This document shows positions 56,461 to 64,000 of a stretch of 64,000 nucleotides of DNA, piece after piece. Within the stretch, counting starts at the first letter, position 1; the number at the start of each line of letters is the position of its first letter. The position numbers and the translations under genes were made by a program. A model generated the notes under the pieces. That model was not told the origin of the DNA and searched no databases. It saw only the letters and a program-made list of their open reading frames with translations. Source of the stretch: Streptomyces noursei (GTDB lineage: Bacteria > Actinomycetota > Actinomycetes > Streptomycetales > Streptomycetaceae); assembly GCF_001646665.1 (NCBI RefSeq), contig NZ_LWBU01000081.1:111362-175361 (forward strand). Direction: 5' to 3'.

Positions 56461-57615
56461 TCAGCCCAGCGCCTGGCGCAGGTCCTCCAGCAGGTCGTCC
56501 ACGTTCTCGATGCCGACCGACAGCCGCACCAGGTCCGCCGGGACCTCCAGCAGCGATCCGGCGACGCTCGCGTGCGTCATCCGGCCCGGGTGCTCGATGA
56601 GCGACTCGACCCCGCCCAGGGACTCGCCCAGCGTGAAGAGCTTGGCGCGGTTGCAGACCTCGACGGCCGCCTCCTCACCGCCCTCGACGCGGAACGAGAT
56701 CATGCCGCCGAAGCTGCGCATCTGCTTGGCCGCGACCTCGTGCCCCGGGTGCTCGGGCAGGCCCGGGTAGAGGACCTGGGTGACCTTCGGGTGCTGCTGG
56801 AGCATCTCCGCGACGCGGGTCGCGTTCTCGCTGTGCCGGTCCATGCGCACCGCCAGGGTCTTGATGCCGCGCAGCACGATCCACGAGTCGAACGGCCCGG
56901 CGACCGCGCCCATCGCGTTCTGGTGGTACGCCAGTTCCTCGCCGAGCGTCTCGTCGGCCGTCACCAGCGCGCCGCCGACGACGTCGGAGTGGCCGCCCAT
57001 GTACTTGGTCAGCGAGTGCACGACGACGTCCGCGCCGAGCGCCAGCGGCTGCTGGAGGTAGGGGCTGGCGAAGGTGTTGTCGACGACGAGCCTGACGCCC
57101 GCCGTGCGGGCGACGTCCGCGAGGGCCGCGATGTCGGTGATGCCGAGCAGCGGGTTCGACGGCGTCTCGACCCAGATGGCCTTCGTACGGTCGGTGATCG
57201 CGTCCCGTACCGCCGCCGGGTCGGAGGTGTCGGCGACCGACCACTCCACGCCCCAGCGGGCGACGACCTTCGCGAAGAGGCGGAACGTGCCGCCGTACGC
57301 GTCGTTCGGGATGACCACGTGGTCGCCGGGGACGAGGAGCGTGCGCAGCAGGCAGTCCTCGGCGGCGAGGCCCGAGGCGAAGGCCAGGCCGCGCCGGCCG
57401 CCCTCCAGCGCCGCGAGGTTCTCCTCCAGGGCCGTACGCGTCGGGTTGGCGCTGCGGCTGTACTCGTAGCCGCCGCGCAGGCCGCCCACACCGTCCTGCT
57501 TGTAGGTGGACACCTGGTAGATGGGCGGGACGACCGCGCCGGTCAGCGGGTCGGCGGTGTTGCCCGCGTGGATGGCGCGGGTCTCGAAGTTCTGGTGGGT
57601 GTGCTGGTCGCTCAT
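56461..57615 (-). CDS. metB: Cystathionine gamma-synthase
   Basis: 384 residues, Cys/Met metabolism PLP family. PLP Lys in HSLTKYMGGHSD; YSRSANPTRTALE and GGMISFRVEGG are conserved. It joins O-succinyl- or O-acetyl-homoserine with cysteine in the transsulfuration pathway, though a cystathionine gamma-lyase role cannot be excluded by sequence. ATG at 57615. It is convergent with the 84-residue gene and divergent from the next one. Confidence 0.9.
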   Translation of the reverse strand: MSDQHTHQNFETRAIHAGNTADPLTGAVVPPIYQVSTYKQDGVGGLRGGYEYSRSANPTRTALEENLAALEGGRRGLAFASGLAAEDCLLRTLLVPGDHVVIPNDAYGGTFRLFAKVVARWGVEWSVADTSDPAAVRDAITDRTKAIWVETPSNPLLGITDIAALADVARTAGVRLVVDNTFASPYLQQPLALGADVVVHSLTKYMGGHSDVVGGALVTADETLGEELAYHQNAMGAVAGPFDSWIVLRGIKTLAVRMDRHSENATRVAEMLQQHPKVTQVLYPGLPEHPGHEVAAKQMRSFGGMISFRVEGGEEAAVEVCNRAKLFTLGESLGGVESLIEHPGRMTHASVAGSLLEVPADLVRLSVGIENVDDLLEDLRQALG

Positions 57616-57675
57616 GGGTCCCGAGCGTAGTCGCGGGCGGCTGTACCCACAGGGCGCGTCCGGGACAATGGCGGT

Positions 57676-58785
57676 ATGGAGATTCTCTGGTTCCTGTTCA
57701 CGGTGGCCCTGATCGGCGTGATCGTGGTGCCGTGGCTGATGCGCCGCCGCGCCGGCGGCGGTGTCCGGCTGGTCGCGCCCGGTTCGCCGGACGCCGCCGA
57801 CCCTAGCGCCTACGGCTTCGTGCTCCAGGAGGAGCTGGACGTGCGGATGCCAGGGCCGGACCAGGACCTCCTGGACGTGCTGGACGTGGTGCAGCGCACC
57901 CAGGACTGGCGGGCGGCGTCCCAGCTGCTGGCGGGCACCGACAAGGACGGCGAGGTGCGCTGGCAGCGGGTCCAGGCGTTCGCGGGGGCGGCGTCGCTGG
58001 AGCTGGCCCGGGAGCCGGGCACGGGCGGGGCGTGGCTGCGGGCGTGGCGCGCCGAGCAGCCGAAGGACCCGGGCGGTGCCCAGGTGCACGCCGAGTTCCT
58101 GGTGCAGCAGGCGTGGCGCTCCTCGTCGGCGGGCACCGACGACTTCCGGATCATCCTGGAGGAGGCCCGGGCGGTCTGCGCGCAGGCCGCGCTGCTGTCG
58201 CCCGGCGACCCGGTCCCGTACATCACCGAGCTGGCCGTCGCGCGGGGGCTCGGCTACACGCACGAGCAGTTCGACCAGGTTTGGGCGAAGATCATCGACC
58301 GGGCGCCGCAGCACATGGGCGCGCACCTGGCGGCCCTCCACTTCTGGTGCGAGAAGTGGCACGGCTCCCGGAAGGACGCGGACCGCTTCGCGACGGCGGC
58401 CGCGGCGCGCGCCCCGCAGGGCTCGCTGCTCGCCGCGCTGCCGCTGTTCGCGGTCTTCGAGCATCTGCCGGAGGTGGCGCTGGTACGGGACTTCTACGGC
58501 ACCGAGGTGGTGTCGAAGGCCATGGAGGGCGCGCTGTACGCGGTGCACTCGGCCCGCCCCGACGACCCGATGCTGGCGCATGTGCGGCACCTGCTGATCC
58601 ACTTCCTGGTGCGGGCGGAGCGCTGGTCGGAGGCGATGCACCAGCTGATCCACGTCGACGGCCACATCGGCGCCCTGCCGTGGACGCTGAGCGAGGACCC
58701 GGCGGCGGAGTACGCGGTCTACCGGGCGCTCGCCGTCGCGGGCTACGAGGCGAACGGCGGCAGCCCCGCGACGCTGCCGCACTGA
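57676..58785 (+). CDS. Membrane-anchored helical protein of unknown function
   Basis: 369 residues. One N-terminal membrane helix ([19 protein letters not shown]), then an almost entirely helical cytoplasmic region with TPR-like Ala/Leu periodicity ([43 protein letters not shown]). No catalytic motif. Probably a membrane-tethered scaffold. ATG at 57676. I do not recognise the family, but the length and coding bias look real. Confidence 0.8.
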   Translation: MEILWFLFTVALIGVIVVPWLMRRRAGGGVRLVAPGSPDAADPSAYGFVLQEELDVRMPGPDQDLLDVLDVVQRTQDWRAASQLLAGTDKDGEVRWQRVQAFAGAASLELAREPGTGGAWLRAWRAEQPKDPGGAQVHAEFLVQQAWRSSSAGTDDFRIILEEARAVCAQAALLSPGDPVPYITELAVARGLGYTHEQFDQVWAKIIDRAPQHMGAHLAALHFWCEKWHGSRKDADRFATAAAARAPQGSLLAALPLFAVFEHLPEVALVRDFYGTEVVSKAMEGALYAVHSARPDDPMLAHVRHLLIHFLVRAERWSEAMHQLIHVDGHIGALPWTLSEDPAAEYAVYRALAVAGYEANGGSPATLPH

Positions 58786-58796
58786 CGCCGGCCGGC

Positions 58797-58858
58797 CCCT
58801 GTCCCCGGCCGGCCCGTCACCGGCCGGTCCCTGTCCCCGGCCGGCCCGTCACCGGCCG
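58797..58858. repeat. Two tandem 32-bp repeats
   Basis: A 32-bp unit at 58797-58828 recurs at 58829-58858 with near-complete identity, built from CCGGCC palindromes (CCCGGCCGGCCCGTCACCGG core). It sits between the membrane-anchored protein and the msrA promoter and could form stable hairpins. Confidence 0.7.
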
Positions 58859-58940
58859 CCCGGTACCGCCGCCGGGGCGCCGCGCCGGACCGGGTCCGCC
58901 CCGGGCCCGCGCGGACCCGGCCGCCCGGCGCGGACCCGCC

Positions 58941-58966
58941 GGAATTCCGCTCCGCTCCCGAGCGTT
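58941..58966 (+). promoter_or_regulatory. Sigma-R-type promoter of msrA
   Basis: GGAAT at 58941-58945 and GTT at 58964-58966 are separated by exactly 18 nt, matching the sigma-R consensus. The start codon of msrA is 46 nt downstream. Confidence 0.82.
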
Positions 58967-59011
58967 GTCCGGATGCCGCCCGCACCGCGTCCGTACGAAG
59001 GAGACACCGTC

Positions 59012-59674
59012 ATGCTGTTCGGCCGCACCCCCGTCCTCCCCACCCCCGAGCAGGCCCTGCGCGGCCGCCCGGAGCCCGGCTTCACCGTCCCCTCCCGCCA
59101 CACGGTCCTCGGCAACCCGCTCCTGGGCCCGTACCCGGAGGGCTTGGAGGTCGCGGACTTCGCCCTCGGCTGCTTCTGGGGGGCCGAGCGGAAGTTCTGG
59201 CAGACCGAGGGCGTGTGGACGACCCTCGTCGGCTACCAGGGCGGCTACACGCTCAACCCGTCGTACGAGGAGGTCTGCTCCGGCATGACGGGGCACACCG
59301 AGGCCGTCCGGGTGGTGTTCGACCCGTCCGTCGTCTCCTACGACACGCTGCTGAAGCTCTTCTGGGAGTCCCACGACCCGACCCAGGGCTTCCGCCAGGG
59401 CAATGACGTGGGCACGCAGTACCGATCGGCGATCCACACCCACTCCCCCGCCCAGGCGGCGGCCGCCGAGGCCTCCCGGGACGCCTACCAGCGAGTGCTG
59501 AACGGCTCCGGGTACGGGACGATCACCACGGAGATCCTCCCCGCCGGCGACCGGCCCTTCTACCCGGCCGAGGGCTACCACCAGCAGTACCTGGACAAGA
59601 ACCCCGGCGGCTACTGCGGCATCGGCGGTACGGGCGTCTCCTGCCCGATCGGCGTCGCGCGGGCCGACGGCTGA
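59012..59674 (+). CDS. msrA: Peptide methionine sulfoxide reductase A
   Basis: 220 residues. The catalytic Cys is in [36 protein letters not shown] and a C-terminal GYCGIGGTG with recycling Cys are typical. It repairs oxidised methionine S-sulfoxide. ATG at 59012 after AAGGAGA. Its sigma-R-type promoter places it in the disulphide-stress response, in line with its role. Confidence 0.95.
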   Translation: MLFGRTPVLPTPEQALRGRPEPGFTVPSRHTVLGNPLLGPYPEGLEVADFALGCFWGAERKFWQTEGVWTTLVGYQGGYTLNPSYEEVCSGMTGHTEAVRVVFDPSVVSYDTLLKLFWESHDPTQGFRQGNDVGTQYRSAIHTHSPAQAAAAEASRDAYQRVLNGSGYGTITTEILPAGDRPFYPAEGYHQQYLDKNPGGYCGIGGTGVSCPIGVARADG

Positions 59675-59691
59675 GCGGATCCGCGCGGACC

Positions 59692-60117
59692 GTGTCGTAC
59701 CGGGTGCGGCGCGGGCCGTGGGGCATCGCCGTCGACCTGACGGCCGGGGCGTCGGTCGCCCCGGAGCCCGCGCGCGGGGCCGAGCACGTCGCCGGGCGCG
59801 TGTGGCCGGCCCTCGCGCCGGTCCTCCGTCATCCGCACGCCGACCGGTCCGGGGTGCGGATCGCCGGTGAGGAGGCCGCCTGGCTGCGGCACGGGGCGGC
59901 CCTGGCGGCTCCGGCCGTGGAGGCGGGGGCCCCGGCGGCGCACACCACGATCACGGTGCACCGGGTGTACTTCCACCCGTGCCACTTCCAGCCGGAGGGG
60001 CTGGCGGCGGCGCTGCTGCTGTGGGCGCGCGAGGAGTTCGGCCCGCCCGCCCACCCCGGGGAGGCCTCCTTCGACGCGGCGGCCGGCCGGTACGTGTACG
60101 ACTGGCGGGCGGGGTGA
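59692..60117 (+). CDS. Hypothetical protein downstream of msrA
   Basis: 141 residues, no signal peptide, one mixed alpha/beta domain with HRVYFHPCHFQPEGLAAALL and a His/Cys pair (HPCHF). The GTG at 59692 is 17 nt past the msrA stop with no good ribosome site, so co-transcription with msrA is likely. No family recognised. The coding bias supports it as real. Confidence 0.6.
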   Translation: MSYRVRRGPWGIAVDLTAGASVAPEPARGAEHVAGRVWPALAPVLRHPHADRSGVRIAGEEAAWLRHGAALAAPAVEAGAPAAHTTITVHRVYFHPCHFQPEGLAAALLLWAREEFGPPAHPGEASFDAAAGRYVYDWRAG

Positions 60118-60168
60118 CGGTCGTCCGCCGGAGCGGGGGCGGCCCGGGGCGCGTCGCCCGACCGTCCG

Positions 60169-60516
60169 TCAGGAGCGTGCCGCCCGCAGCTCCGCGGCCG
60201 TCGTCGCCGGGTCGTAGCCGGGTGCGACGCCGTCGACGAGCAGGACGTCGCCGGCCATGTGGCGGGTGCGCAGCGGTATCAGCCGCTGGTAGGCGTCGGA
60301 GTCGTACCAGTCGCGGGCGTGGCCGAGGGACGGGAAGCCGATGATCACGAGGGCGGCGTCCCACGACCCCTCGCGGACCTCCCTGGCCGGCGCGCCGTGC
60401 ACCAGGAAACGGCCGCCGAAGGGGTCGAGGGTGGCCTGGATGCGCTCCATGTAGGTGAGGACCTCGTCGTCGAGCTCGGCCGGGGGCGTGAGGTTGGCGA
60501 GGGCGTAGGCGGGCAC
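60169..60516 (-). CDS. DUF1330 protein
   Basis: 115 residues, the full length of a DUF1330 domain (ferredoxin-like dimeric alpha/beta barrel): ALANLTPPAELDDEVLTYMER, WDAALVIIGFPSLGHARDWYDSD, and a RGAP-type loop. Function of the family is unknown. The GTG at 60516 has AGGAGG upstream; a longer frame to 60636 lacks a site. Convergent with the preceding gene. Confidence 0.8.
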   Translation of the reverse strand: MPAYALANLTPPAELDDEVLTYMERIQATLDPFGGRFLVHGAPAREVREGSWDAALVIIGFPSLGHARDWYDSDAYQRLIPLRTRHMAGDVLLVDGVAPGYDPATTAAELRAARS

Positions 60517-60660
60517 GGTGTCCTCCTGGCGGGTCAGGGCGGGCGGGGAGGACTCCATGCTGCGGGGCCGCGGGGCCCGGGGTCGATTACCGCGGAGGTC
60601 ATGACGCCGTGCCGGAGAGGGACGGCCGGACGCCACGGGGTGCTCCGTGCGGGTACGGCG

Positions 60661-60697
60661 AAGGCGGCGGCCCTCCCGTGGGGAGGACCGCCGCCTT
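60661..60697 (-). terminator. Hairpin after the L,D-transpeptidase gene
   Basis: AAGGCGGCGGCCCTCC pairs with GGAGGACCGCCGCCTT (one mismatch) around a short loop, about 20 nt past the stop of the transpeptidase gene. Confidence 0.7.
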
Positions 60698-60718
60698 CAC
60701 GTACCCGTGGACCGCGGA

Positions 60719-61969
60719 TCAGACGGCGGAGCCGGCCTTCCACTCGGCCCAGCTCATGTTCCAGCCGTTGAGGCCGTTGTCGGGGGCGATGGTCTTGTCC
60801 TTGGAGTTCTTCACGACGACCACGTCACCGACGATCGAGTTGTCGTAGAACCAGGCGCCCGGCTGGCTCGGGTCGTCCGCGCCCTTGGCGTCATTGAGGC
60901 CCACGCAGCCGTGGCTGGTGTTCACGTTGCCGAAGATGGAGTCGGAGCCCCAGTAGTTGCCGTGGATGAAGGTGCCCGAGGTGGACAGCCGCATGGCGTG
61001 CGGCACGTCCTTGATGTCGTACTCGCCCTTGCCGTCCTTCTTGGTGAAGCCGACCGTCGAGCCGTCCATCCGGGTCTCCTTGAACTTCTCGGAGATCACC
61101 ATCTGGCCGTTGTAGGTCGGGTTCTCGGGGGCGCCGGCGGAGATCGGGATGGTCTTGACCGTCTTGCCGTCCTGGGTGACCGTCATGGTCTTGGCGGCGG
61201 CGTCGACGGTGGAGACCTGGTTGCGGCCGATGGTGAAGGTGACGGTCTTCTGCTGCACGCCGTAGACGCCGTCGGAGCCCTCGACGCCGTCCAGGTCGAG
61301 CTTGAGCGTGACCTTGGAGCCCTCGGCCCAGTAGTTCTCGGGGCGGAAGTCGATGCGCTGGGCGTTGAACCAGTGGCCGACGACCTCCTGGTTGCTGCTG
61401 GAGGAGACGCTGATGCCGGACTGGACGGCCTTCTTGTCCGTGATCGGCTTGTTGAAGGTGATGGAGACCGGCATGCCGACGCCGACCGTGGAGCCGTCCT
61501 CGGGGGTGAAGTTCCCGATGAAGCTGTTCTCCTTGGACACGGTGGTGAAGGAGGAGTTCTCGTGGGCCTCCCGGCCCTCGGCGTCCTTCGCCGTGACGGC
61601 GATCTTGTAGGTGGTGGCCCGCTCCAGCTGCTCGGCGGGCTTCCAGCTCTTGGCGTCGGCGGCCATCTCGCCCTTGACGGTCGTCCCGTCGGGCGCGGTC
61701 ATCATCACCTGGGTGAGCGTGCCTTCACTGACAGTGACCTTGGCGTCGTCGTTGATGCCGGCGTTCTGCGCGCCGTTCTTCGGTGTGATGGCTATTCGGG
61801 CCTGGGAGGCGTCCTTCGCCGCCGCCGCGTCGACCTGGGACTGTGACGTCTTCGAGCTGTCGGAGGCGTCGGCCTTCTCGTCACCGCCGCTGCAGCCGGT
61901 GAGCACCAGAACGCCGCCGAGCAGTGCGGACGCGGCCGTCAGGCTCCTGCGCCGCTTGCTGTCCGTCAT
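60719..61969 (-). CDS. Lipoprotein L,D-transpeptidase with Ig-like domains
   Basis: 416 residues. Lipobox VLTGC near residue 26, a Ser/Asp-rich linker, two Ig-like domains (about 50-205) and a YkuD catalytic domain (about 210-370). The catalytic motif is NTSHGCVGLND with its Cys, preceded by FIHGNYWG, and a C-terminal extension follows (WFYDNSIVG). It makes 3-3 peptidoglycan crosslinks at the cell surface and resembles mycobacterial LdtMt2-like enzymes. I chose the ATG at 61969 (MTDSKRRRS, GGAG site); an ATG five codons earlier is also possible. Confidence 0.92.
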   Translation of the reverse strand: MTDSKRRRSLTAASALLGGVLVLTGCSGGDEKADASDSSKTSQSQVDAAAAKDASQARIAITPKNGAQNAGINDDAKVTVSEGTLTQVMMTAPDGTTVKGEMAADAKSWKPAEQLERATTYKIAVTAKDAEGREAHENSSFTTVSKENSFIGNFTPEDGSTVGVGMPVSITFNKPITDKKAVQSGISVSSSSNQEVVGHWFNAQRIDFRPENYWAEGSKVTLKLDLDGVEGSDGVYGVQQKTVTFTIGRNQVSTVDAAAKTMTVTQDGKTVKTIPISAGAPENPTYNGQMVISEKFKETRMDGSTVGFTKKDGKGEYDIKDVPHAMRLSTSGTFIHGNYWGSDSIFGNVNTSHGCVGLNDAKGADDPSQPGAWFYDNSIVGDVVVVKNSKDKTIAPDNGLNGWNMSWAEWKAGSAV

Positions 61970-62198
61970 CACACGCTTCTCCATCGTCGCCGAATCCCTG
62001 CCAACTGTCTCAACAACACCCATAACAACCCGTCCGGTTCCCCATCTGGCGTGGATGTGGGGAACACCACTGATCGACGCGTCCGGGGGAGCCGCCGGTT
62101 CCCGATCCCCGCGAGGTATACGGGGCCGTGCGGGACGGGCCCCGGACACCGCCCCGGGGGCGGCGCTCCGGGGCCCGGAACGTGTCACGACTCACACG

Positions 62199-62540
62199 CT
62201 ACGGACGTACGTCGTCGAGGTGATCCTCATCATCCTCCTCGTCCAGGTCCCACATCTCCGCGTCGGGGTCGTGCTCGGCCCGCTCGCTGGTCCACGACGC
62301 CTGGGCGAGTTCGACGCCGGGCACCCGGCTCACCAGATCGACCGGCTCGACGAGGTATGCGAGAGCTTCCGCTTCGTCTTCTCGTACCGCGGACCGGGCG
62401 TGCGTACGCTCCTCGTCCGGCATGAATTCGTCGGCCTCGACGCGCTCCAGCGCGGCTCCGGCGAGTTGATCGGCGTCCGTCACTTCCAGCAGCAGTTCCA
62501 CCCGAAGGCGCACATACCGTGATGTCTCAGCAGGGCTCAT
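62199..62540 (-). CDS. Small acidic protein of unknown function
   Basis: 113 residues, cytoplasmic, with an N-terminal beta-rich part (YVRLRVELLLEVTDADQLAGA) and a strongly acidic C-terminus (DLDEEDDEDHLDD). It may act as a small binding or chaperone-like protein. ATG at 62540 with AGGGC-type site, divergent from the LAxTG gene. No family recognised, but coding composition is convincing. Confidence 0.65.
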   Translation of the reverse strand: MSPAETSRYVRLRVELLLEVTDADQLAGAALERVEADEFMPDEERTHARSAVREDEAEALAYLVEPVDLVSRVPGVELAQASWTSERAEHDPDAEMWDLDEEDDEDHLDDVRP

Positions 62541-62646
62541 ATGACGGAGCGTAAGCCGCCGGGAGCCGCGACTTTCCTACGACCCGCTGTGTTCATTAGC
62601 ATCGGCGCACCAGCCAATTCTCGGTTCCGCAAGGGGATCTGAATCT

Positions 62647-62937
62647 GTGTCCGTCGCACGTCGACCGCTGCTGACCGCCACCGCCGCCGGGACCCTGCTC
62701 GGCGCGCTGTGGTTCGTCCCTTCGGCCAACGCCACCGTTGAACGGCCACCCGCGGAGCGGCACGAGACGAGAGCTTCCGCGGTGGCGTCCCCCACGGGGG
62801 CGCAGGACGGCCTCGCGCTCGCCGACACCGGAAGCGTGGACACCACCCCGTACCTCCTGGGGGGCACCGCCTTCCTGGGGATCGGCACGGGCCTGGTGGC
62901 CTTCGCCGTACGACGAGGGGCGCACACCGTCCTGTGA
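62647..62937 (+). CDS. Tiny secreted protein with an LAxTG sorting signal
   Basis: 96 residues. A signal peptide (about 1-30, hydrophobic core, SANA cleavage), a 30-residue Glu/Ala/Ser linker and a C-terminal LADTG motif followed by a hydrophobic helix (TTPYLLGGTAFLGIGTGLVAF) and a basic tail (VRR). This is the class E sortase substrate form found in Streptomyces, as in long chaplins. After cleavage only about 40 residues would remain on the wall. GTG at 62647. It ends in a hairpin against hutH. Confidence 0.8.
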   Translation: MSVARRPLLTATAAGTLLGALWFVPSANATVERPPAERHETRASAVASPTGAQDGLALADTGSVDTTPYLLGGTAFLGIGTGLVAFAVRRGAHTVL

Positions 62938-62950
62938 CGGTGCGCGCCCC
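62917..62950. terminator. Hairpin shared by the LAxTG gene and hutH
   Basis: GGGGCGCACACCGTC and GACGGTGCGCGCCCC form a 15-bp stem with one mismatch around the stop codon of the LAxTG gene, facing the hutH stop. Confidence 0.7.
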
Positions 62951-62967
62951 GCGCGTGCGTTCCCCGG

Positions 62968-64000
62968 TCAGGCCAGCGGGCCGGTGACCTTCTCGACGGC
63001 CTCGACGAGCCGGCCGTCGCGGACGAAGGCGTCGGCGGCCTCCAGGTCGGGCGCGAGGAAACGATCCGGCCCGGGGCCCTGGACGCCTGCCGCGCGCAGC
63101 GCCTCGATGGCGGCGCGGGAGGCGGGGGCGGGGGTGAGCCCGTCGCGCAGCTCGATGGCCCGGGTCGCGGCGTACAGCTCGACGGCGATGATCCGGCCGA
63201 GGTTGCCGACGGCGGTGCGGAGCTTGCGGGCGGCCGACCAGCCCATGGAGACGTGGTCCTCCTGCATCGCGGAGGACGGGATGGAGTCGGCGGAGGCCGG
63301 GACGGCCAGCCGCTTCAGCTCGCTGACCAGGGCGGCCTGCGTGTACTGGGCGATCATCAGGCCCGAGTCGACACCGGCGTCGTCGGCGAGGAACGGCGGC
63401 AGGCCGTGGGAGCGGTTCTTGTCGAGCAGCCGGTCGGTGCGGCGCTCGGCGATGGAGCCGAGGTCGGCGGCGGCGATGGCGAGGAAGTCCAGCACGTAGG
63501 CGACGGGCGCGCCGTGGAAGTTGCCGTTGGACTCGACGCGGCCGTCGGGCAGGACGACCGGGTTGTCGACGGCGGAGGCGAGTTCACGCTCGGCGACGAG
63601 CCGGGCGTGCGCCATGGTGTCGCGGCCGGCGCCGGCGACCTGGGGGGCGCAGCGCACCGAGTAGGCGTCCTGGACGCGCGGGGCCTCGTCCTGCTGGAAG
63701 TGGCCGGTGAGGCCGGACCCCTGGAGCACGGCGAGCATGTTGGCCGCGGCGGCGCCCTGGCCGGGGTGCGGGCGGATGGCGTGCAGCTCGGGGGCGAGGA
63801 CCTTCTCCGTGCCGAGGAGGGCTTCGAGCGACAGCGCGGCGGTGATGTCGGCGGACTTGTAGAGCTTCTCCAGGTCGGCCAGGGCCATGATCAGCATGCC
63901 GAGCATGCCGTCGGTGCCGTTGAGGAGGGCCAGGCCCTCCTTCTCGCGCAGCTCGACGGGCTCGATGCCGTGCTCGGCGAGCAGTTCGCCGGCCGGGCGG
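62968..64000 (-). CDS. hutH: Histidine ammonia-lyase, C-terminal part (runs off the right edge)
   Basis: The open frame continues through the window edge; about 343 C-terminal codons are seen. EKEGLALLNGTDGMLGML near the edge, VRCAPQVAG and the C-terminal NFHGAPVAYVLD, SSAMQEDHVSMG are HutH hallmarks. The MIO (Ala-Ser-Gly) site lies upstream, outside the window. It deaminates histidine to urocanate. The gene is convergent with the LAxTG gene. Confidence 0.93.
   Translation of the reverse strand, partial: RPAGELLAEHGIEPVELREKEGLALLNGTDGMLGMLIMALADLEKLYKSADITAALSLEALLGTEKVLAPELHAIRPHPGQGAAAANMLAVLQGSGLTGHFQQDEAPRVQDAYSVRCAPQVAGAGRDTMAHARLVAERELASAVDNPVVLPDGRVESNGNFHGAPVAYVLDFLAIAAADLGSIAERRTDRLLDKNRSHGLPPFLADDAGVDSGLMIAQYTQAALVSELKRLAVPASADSIPSSAMQEDHVSMGWSAARKLRTAVGNLGRIIAVELYAATRAIELRDGLTPAPASRAAIEALRAAGVQGPGPDRFLAPDLEAADAFVRDGRLVEAVEKVTGPLA

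Noticed and set aside
58797..58858. Possible CRISPR array
   Set aside because: Only two adjacent units without spacers.

Overview
The window is chromosomal DNA from a high-GC actinomycete, almost certainly a Streptomyces. Signs are the very high GC with strong third-position bias, GTG/TTG starts, many 4-nt stop/start overlaps, a mycothiol enzyme (Mca), DasR-type and sigma-R-type promoter elements, a GTP-type PEP carboxykinase and an LAxTG sorting signal. I saw no rRNA, tRNA, CRISPR array, insertion sequence or phage gene. The content is mostly core chromosome with some accessory blocks. Functions come from reading motifs, not from searches.

Region 1 (1-14.9 kb) is dominated by a Tad/Flp-type pilus locus on the minus strand. 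In transcription order it encodes a zinc-ribbon protein, CpaB, TadZ/CpaE, two TadE-like proteins, the CpaF/TadA ATPase, TadB, TadC, a histidine kinase, a LuxR-type response regulator, a Flp-like pilin, a TadG-like protein, a lipoprotein and an OmpA-domain protein. A prepilin peptidase lies further left. A small gene between them (2973-3488) is split by an in-frame TGA.

Region 2 (15-31 kb) holds a secreted GH18 chitinase with a near-perfect DasR site, an Nramp-like transporter, an M14 carboxypeptidase and a divergent D-amino-acid locus: RidA, IclR regulator and PfkB kinase facing a D-amino-acid deaminase and a D-aminoacylase. Then come an MptB-like mannosyltransferase, a secreted serine protease, a frameshifted SDR gene and an AlaA-type aminotransferase.

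Region 3 (31-50 kb) carries a secreted beta-propeller protein, pckA, a hemolysin III homologue and a TetR regulator. It also carries a tightly overlapping four-gene operon: cellulose-synthase-like GT2, GT39/PMT-like transferase, GT2-GtrA fusion and a secreted galactose-oxidase-like copper radical oxidase with its active-site residues conserved. This is the most interesting system in the window, because it looks like a machine that makes and then oxidises a surface glycan. A DUF255 thioredoxin-domain protein and a large STAND/TPR protein follow.

Region 4 (49-64 kb) is mainly housekeeping: mca, greA, a DrrAB-like ABC exporter, ilvA, a MarR regulator, a sigma-like gene with a small membrane partner, metB, msrA, an L,D-transpeptidase, a tiny LAxTG protein and the 3' part of hutH running off the right edge. 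Two sigma-R-type promoter matches link mca and msrA to thiol-oxidative stress. The one at mca is palindromic and could fire both ways.
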